Source: an uncultured Gemmatimonadaceae bacterium
GTDB taxonomy: Bacteria > Gemmatimonadota > Gemmatimonadetes > Gemmatimonadales > Gemmatimonadaceae
Direction: 5' to 3'
NCBI GenBank assembly: GCA_955652635.1
Contig: CATPBN010000210.1
Location: forward strand, 1 to 7,585
DNA: 7,585 nucleotides
In this document: piece by piece, positions 6,118 to 7,585 of the stretch
Layout: every line of letters starts with the position of its first letter
Numbering within the stretch: the first letter of the stretch is position 1
The notes under the pieces: generated by a model
Database searches by the model: none
What the model saw: only the letters and a program-made list of their open reading frames with translations
What the model was told of the DNA's origin: nothing
Translations under genes and position numbers: made by a program

Positions 6118-6532
6118 TTTCCAATAATTTCCGAAGGGACTCCGGCAATGTCGTCAAGCGAGAATCCCGAGTGAGTGAAGCGAGCTTCGTAGAGGCCGTC
6201 ACGAACTTTTCTCCCGTTTCCGCATTCGTTATCACGTAGTCGAAGGTCAATGTGCGCGATCTCACTTCGCTGATCGTCGTGGTGACTCGAATCAGGTTGT
6301 CATACCGCGCGGCAGAATGAAACCGAAGGCTCGCCTCAACCACCGCGAGGGTGACGTTCTGGCGCTCGAGCTCGGCGTACGGAGTGCCCAAGGCACGAAT
6401 GAACTCGGTCCGCCCGATCTCGCACCAGATCAGATAGTTCGAGTGATACACCACCTGCATCTGATCGGTCTCGGCATACCGTACCCGAAACTCGACGGTG
6501 TGTGCCGTACCACGATTGGATTCGGAAGTCAT
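6101..6532 (-). CDS. Acyl-CoA thioesterase, YbgC/FadM hotdog family
   Basis: Hydrolyses acyl-CoA (or acyl-ACP) thioesters; cytosolic or membrane-associated. The 143-residue single hotdog domain is the normal size. The family signature reads FRVRYAETDQMQVVYHSNYLIWCEIGRTEF (15-44), with the catalytic Asp23 and the following VYHSNY helix start. The core strands (LRFHSAARYDNLIRVTTTI, RTLTFDYVIT, KFVTASTKLASL) follow in the expected order. YbgC homologues often sit beside tol-pal envelope genes; here it leads an envelope-flavoured operon instead. ATG at 6532 is the only sensible start, but the bases before it (CCCCCTTAC) contain no Shine-Dalgarno. As the first gene of the operon its promoter should lie in 6533-6604. 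The exact substrate is unknown. Confidence 0.93.
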   Translation of the reverse strand: MTSESNRGTAHTVEFRVRYAETDQMQVVYHSNYLIWCEIGRTEFIRALGTPYAELERQNVTLAVVEASLRFHSAARYDNLIRVTTTISEVRSRTLTFDYVITNAETGEKFVTASTKLASLTRDSRLTTLPESLRKLLENAASQ

Positions 6533-6548
6533 GTAAGGGGGAAATCCG

Positions 6549-6577
6549 AAAATGCCCGCCTGGAACTGCTTTGTAAA
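6549..6577 (-). promoter_or_regulatory. Weak candidate promoter for the eight-gene operon
   Basis: On the - strand TTTACA (6577-6572) is followed after 17 bases by CATTTT (6554-6549), a fair -35 with a poor -10. A start near 6542 would leave a ~10-base leader before the thioesterase ATG. The gap is only 72 bases, so a promoter has to be here, but this choice is by eye. Confidence 0.3.
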
Positions 6578-6599
6578 GGCTCCGCCAGGACGCTAACTT
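6571..6599 (+). promoter_or_regulatory. Candidate promoter for the LpxH-family gene
   Basis: TTGTAA (6571-6576), a 17-base spacer and TAACTT (6594-6599) give a sigma70-like layout. The start codon GTG at 6605 is six bases past the -10, so the transcript would be leaderless or nearly so; no Shine-Dalgarno is well placed before it. The -35 overlaps the -35 proposed for the divergent operon. Confidence 0.35.
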
Positions 6600-6604
6600 G
6601 TGCC

Positions 6605-7363
6605 GTGCTCAACGGTCCCTGCTACATCGTATCCGACGCACACCTCGGAGTTGCCAGTCCGCAAACCGAGCGCTCGTTCGTCGCCTTTCTCCGTGGACTC
6701 GCCGGCGAGGCGCAATCGCTCGTCATCAACGGCGACCTGTTCGACTTCTGGTTCGAGTGGAAGACCGTGATCCCGCGAAGGAGCTTTCGCGCGCTCGCGG
6801 CACTCGCGGAGCTCAAGGACTCCGGTGTGGAAATACTCTGGGTCGCGGGCAATCACGACTGCTGGGGCGGCGAGATACTTCGAGACGATGTCGGCATCAC
6901 GTACTTAGTTGGTCCGTGGGAAGGAACGATCGCCGGCTGGAAGGTACGAGTCGAACACGGCGACGGCTTGCGAGACAAGGAAGACCGCGGCTACAGGCTG
7001 ATTCGCCCCATCATGCGCAATCGGCTCGCGATAAAAGCGTTCCGGCTCATCCATCCAGACTGGGCGACCAGCCTCGCGCACGGCAGCTCGAGCGCGAGCA
7101 GAACCTACAGAGCGAGAGACGAAGGTCGTGGTCTTCGCAGTTATGCAGCGGACCAATTGGCCAAGGCGAGAACCTTCGAGCTGCTCGTGTACGGCCATTC
7201 GCACGTTCCAGCGCTGGAAAAGATGGAGAGCGGCGGAGTGTTTGCGAACGCGGGATCGTGGCTCGACGGGCCGACGTTTCTCAGGCTGACCGACGAAGCC
7301 GTGGAGCTGATCGAGTGGGACGGATCATCCCAGGGTAAGTGTCTCAACTCGGTCAATCGGTGA
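6605..7363 (+). CDS. lpxH: UDP-2,3-diacylglucosamine diphosphatase, LpxH (YbbF)-like metallophosphoesterase
   Basis: Predicted to cleave UDP-2,3-diacylglucosamine to lipid X and UMP in lipid A synthesis, as a peripheral cytoplasmic-membrane enzyme. From GTG at 6605 it has 252 residues. The two-metal site is complete: Asp11 and His13 (SDAHLG), Asp44 (GDLFDFWFEWKTVIPR), Asn83 and His84 (GNHD), His118 (EHGDG), His198 and His200 (YGHSH). GNHD in place of the GNRDF of E. coli LpxH, and the DFWFEWKT motif, match the branch typical of Bacteroidota and relatives, so another UDP-sugar-lipid or phosphoesterase role is possible. The frame is open upstream to 6317, but that is antisense to the thioesterase and lacks family similarity. 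The 3' end overlaps murI convergently by 39 bases. Confidence 0.85.
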   Translation: MLNGPCYIVSDAHLGVASPQTERSFVAFLRGLAGEAQSLVINGDLFDFWFEWKTVIPRRSFRALAALAELKDSGVEILWVAGNHDCWGGEILRDDVGITYLVGPWEGTIAGWKVRVEHGDGLRDKEDRGYRLIRPIMRNRLAIKAFRLIHPDWATSLAHGSSSASRTYRARDEGRGLRSYAADQLAKARTFELLVYGHSHVPALEKMESGGVFANAGSWLDGPTFLRLTDEAVELIEWDGSSQGKCLNSVNR

Positions 7364-7585
7364 GCCGAGAAATCGCTCTCCGAGGCCGAGGAAAGTATCG
7401 GGCGCATCGGAGGCGATGAACCGATACCGCGCCTGATTTGGCTCGGTGTTGTCGAGGCCCCTCGTCCGCAACACCTGCCCGGCTTCCCGCGCTGTCTCGT
7501 GAGCGCTGTCGATCAGCCTCACTTCCCGTCCCACGACATTGCCGATAACCGTCTTCATGAGGGGGTAGTGCGTGCACCCCAGAAC
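7325..7585 (-). CDS. murI: Glutamate racemase, C-terminal end (5' truncated by window)
   Basis: Makes D-glutamate from L-glutamate for peptidoglycan; cytosolic. Only the last 86 residues are visible, starting at the right edge with VLGCTHYPLMKTVIG. GCTHYPL holds the second catalytic Cys and the following His of the family. VRLIDSAHETAREA follows as expected (consensus 'vtlIDSaeetA'). The tail RYRFIASDAPDTFLGLGERFLG is the usual C-terminal segment. The frame is open to base 7585, so the ATG at 7558 is internal and the N-terminal domain with the first catalytic Cys is off-window. Convergent with, and overlapping, the LpxH-family gene; no hairpin terminator is seen between them. Confidence 0.92.
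   Translation of the reverse strand, partial: VLGCTHYPLMKTVIGNVVGREVRLIDSAHETAREAGQVLRTRGLDNTEPNQARYRFIASDAPDTFLGLGERFLGSPIDRVETLTLG

Noticed and set aside
6317..6604. N-terminal extension of the LpxH-family frame to 348 residues
   Set aside because: It lies antisense to the thioesterase, has no family similarity, and the metallophosphoesterase fold starts right after GTG 6605.
1..7585. CRISPR array, insertion sequence, toxin-antitoxin or defence system
   Set aside because: No regularly spaced repeats, no transposase or terminal inverted repeats, and no small paired genes were seen; the only mobile-element gene is the integrase.

Overview
The window looks like a piece of chromosome from a GC-rich, diderm (LPS-making) bacterium, entered at its left edge by the end of an integrative element. 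Genes for a stand-alone heptose-1-phosphate nucleotidyltransferase, an LpxH-type lipid A hydrolase, an LptE-like lipoprotein and a secreted HEAT-repeat/cyclophilin fusion, next to rph, rdgB and murI, suggest a Gemmatimonadota-like lineage. That placement is inferred from gene content and protein style only.

Layout, left to right. Bases 1-570 carry the catalytic C-terminal part of a tyrosine recombinase on the + strand; its N-terminus is off-window. About 90 bases of short repeats and a hairpin separate it from a complete tRNA-Pro(UGG) gene on the - strand (664-737). The integrase lies against the 3' end of the tRNA, the usual arrangement of an element integrated at a tRNA gene, so the element probably extends leftward and everything to the right is host backbone.

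Bases 754-6532 form one compact - strand operon of eight genes, read right to left: YbgC/FadM-type thioesterase, secreted HEAT-repeat/cyclophilin PPIase, an unrecognised lipoprotein, an LptE-like lipoprotein, a small single-span membrane protein, RfaE2/HldE-C nucleotidyltransferase, RNase PH and RdgB/HAM1 nucleotide pyrophosphatase. The tRNA-Pro follows 16 bases after rdgB. Neighbouring genes overlap by 4-23 bases at nearly every junction. The one irregular junction is the start of rfaE2: coding-like sequence extends about 26 codons upstream of the first usual start codon with no ATG/GTG/TTG, and the GTGA overlap expected there meets a stop after four codons. This suggests a one-base indel (sequencing error or real) or a rare start codon.

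The operon joins cell-envelope work (heptose activation, LPS transport lipoprotein, periplasmic folding) with RNA and nucleotide housekeeping. Divergent from it, across a 72-base gap that must hold both promoters, is an LpxH-family lipid A gene (6605-7363, +). Its 3' end overlaps by 39 bases, convergently, the 3' end of murI (glutamate racemase, -), which runs off the right edge.

I see no CRISPR array, insertion sequence, toxin-antitoxin pair or defence system. The most useful leads are the rfaE2 start anomaly, the tRNA-Pro integration site, and the two unassigned envelope proteins beside the LptE-like gene.
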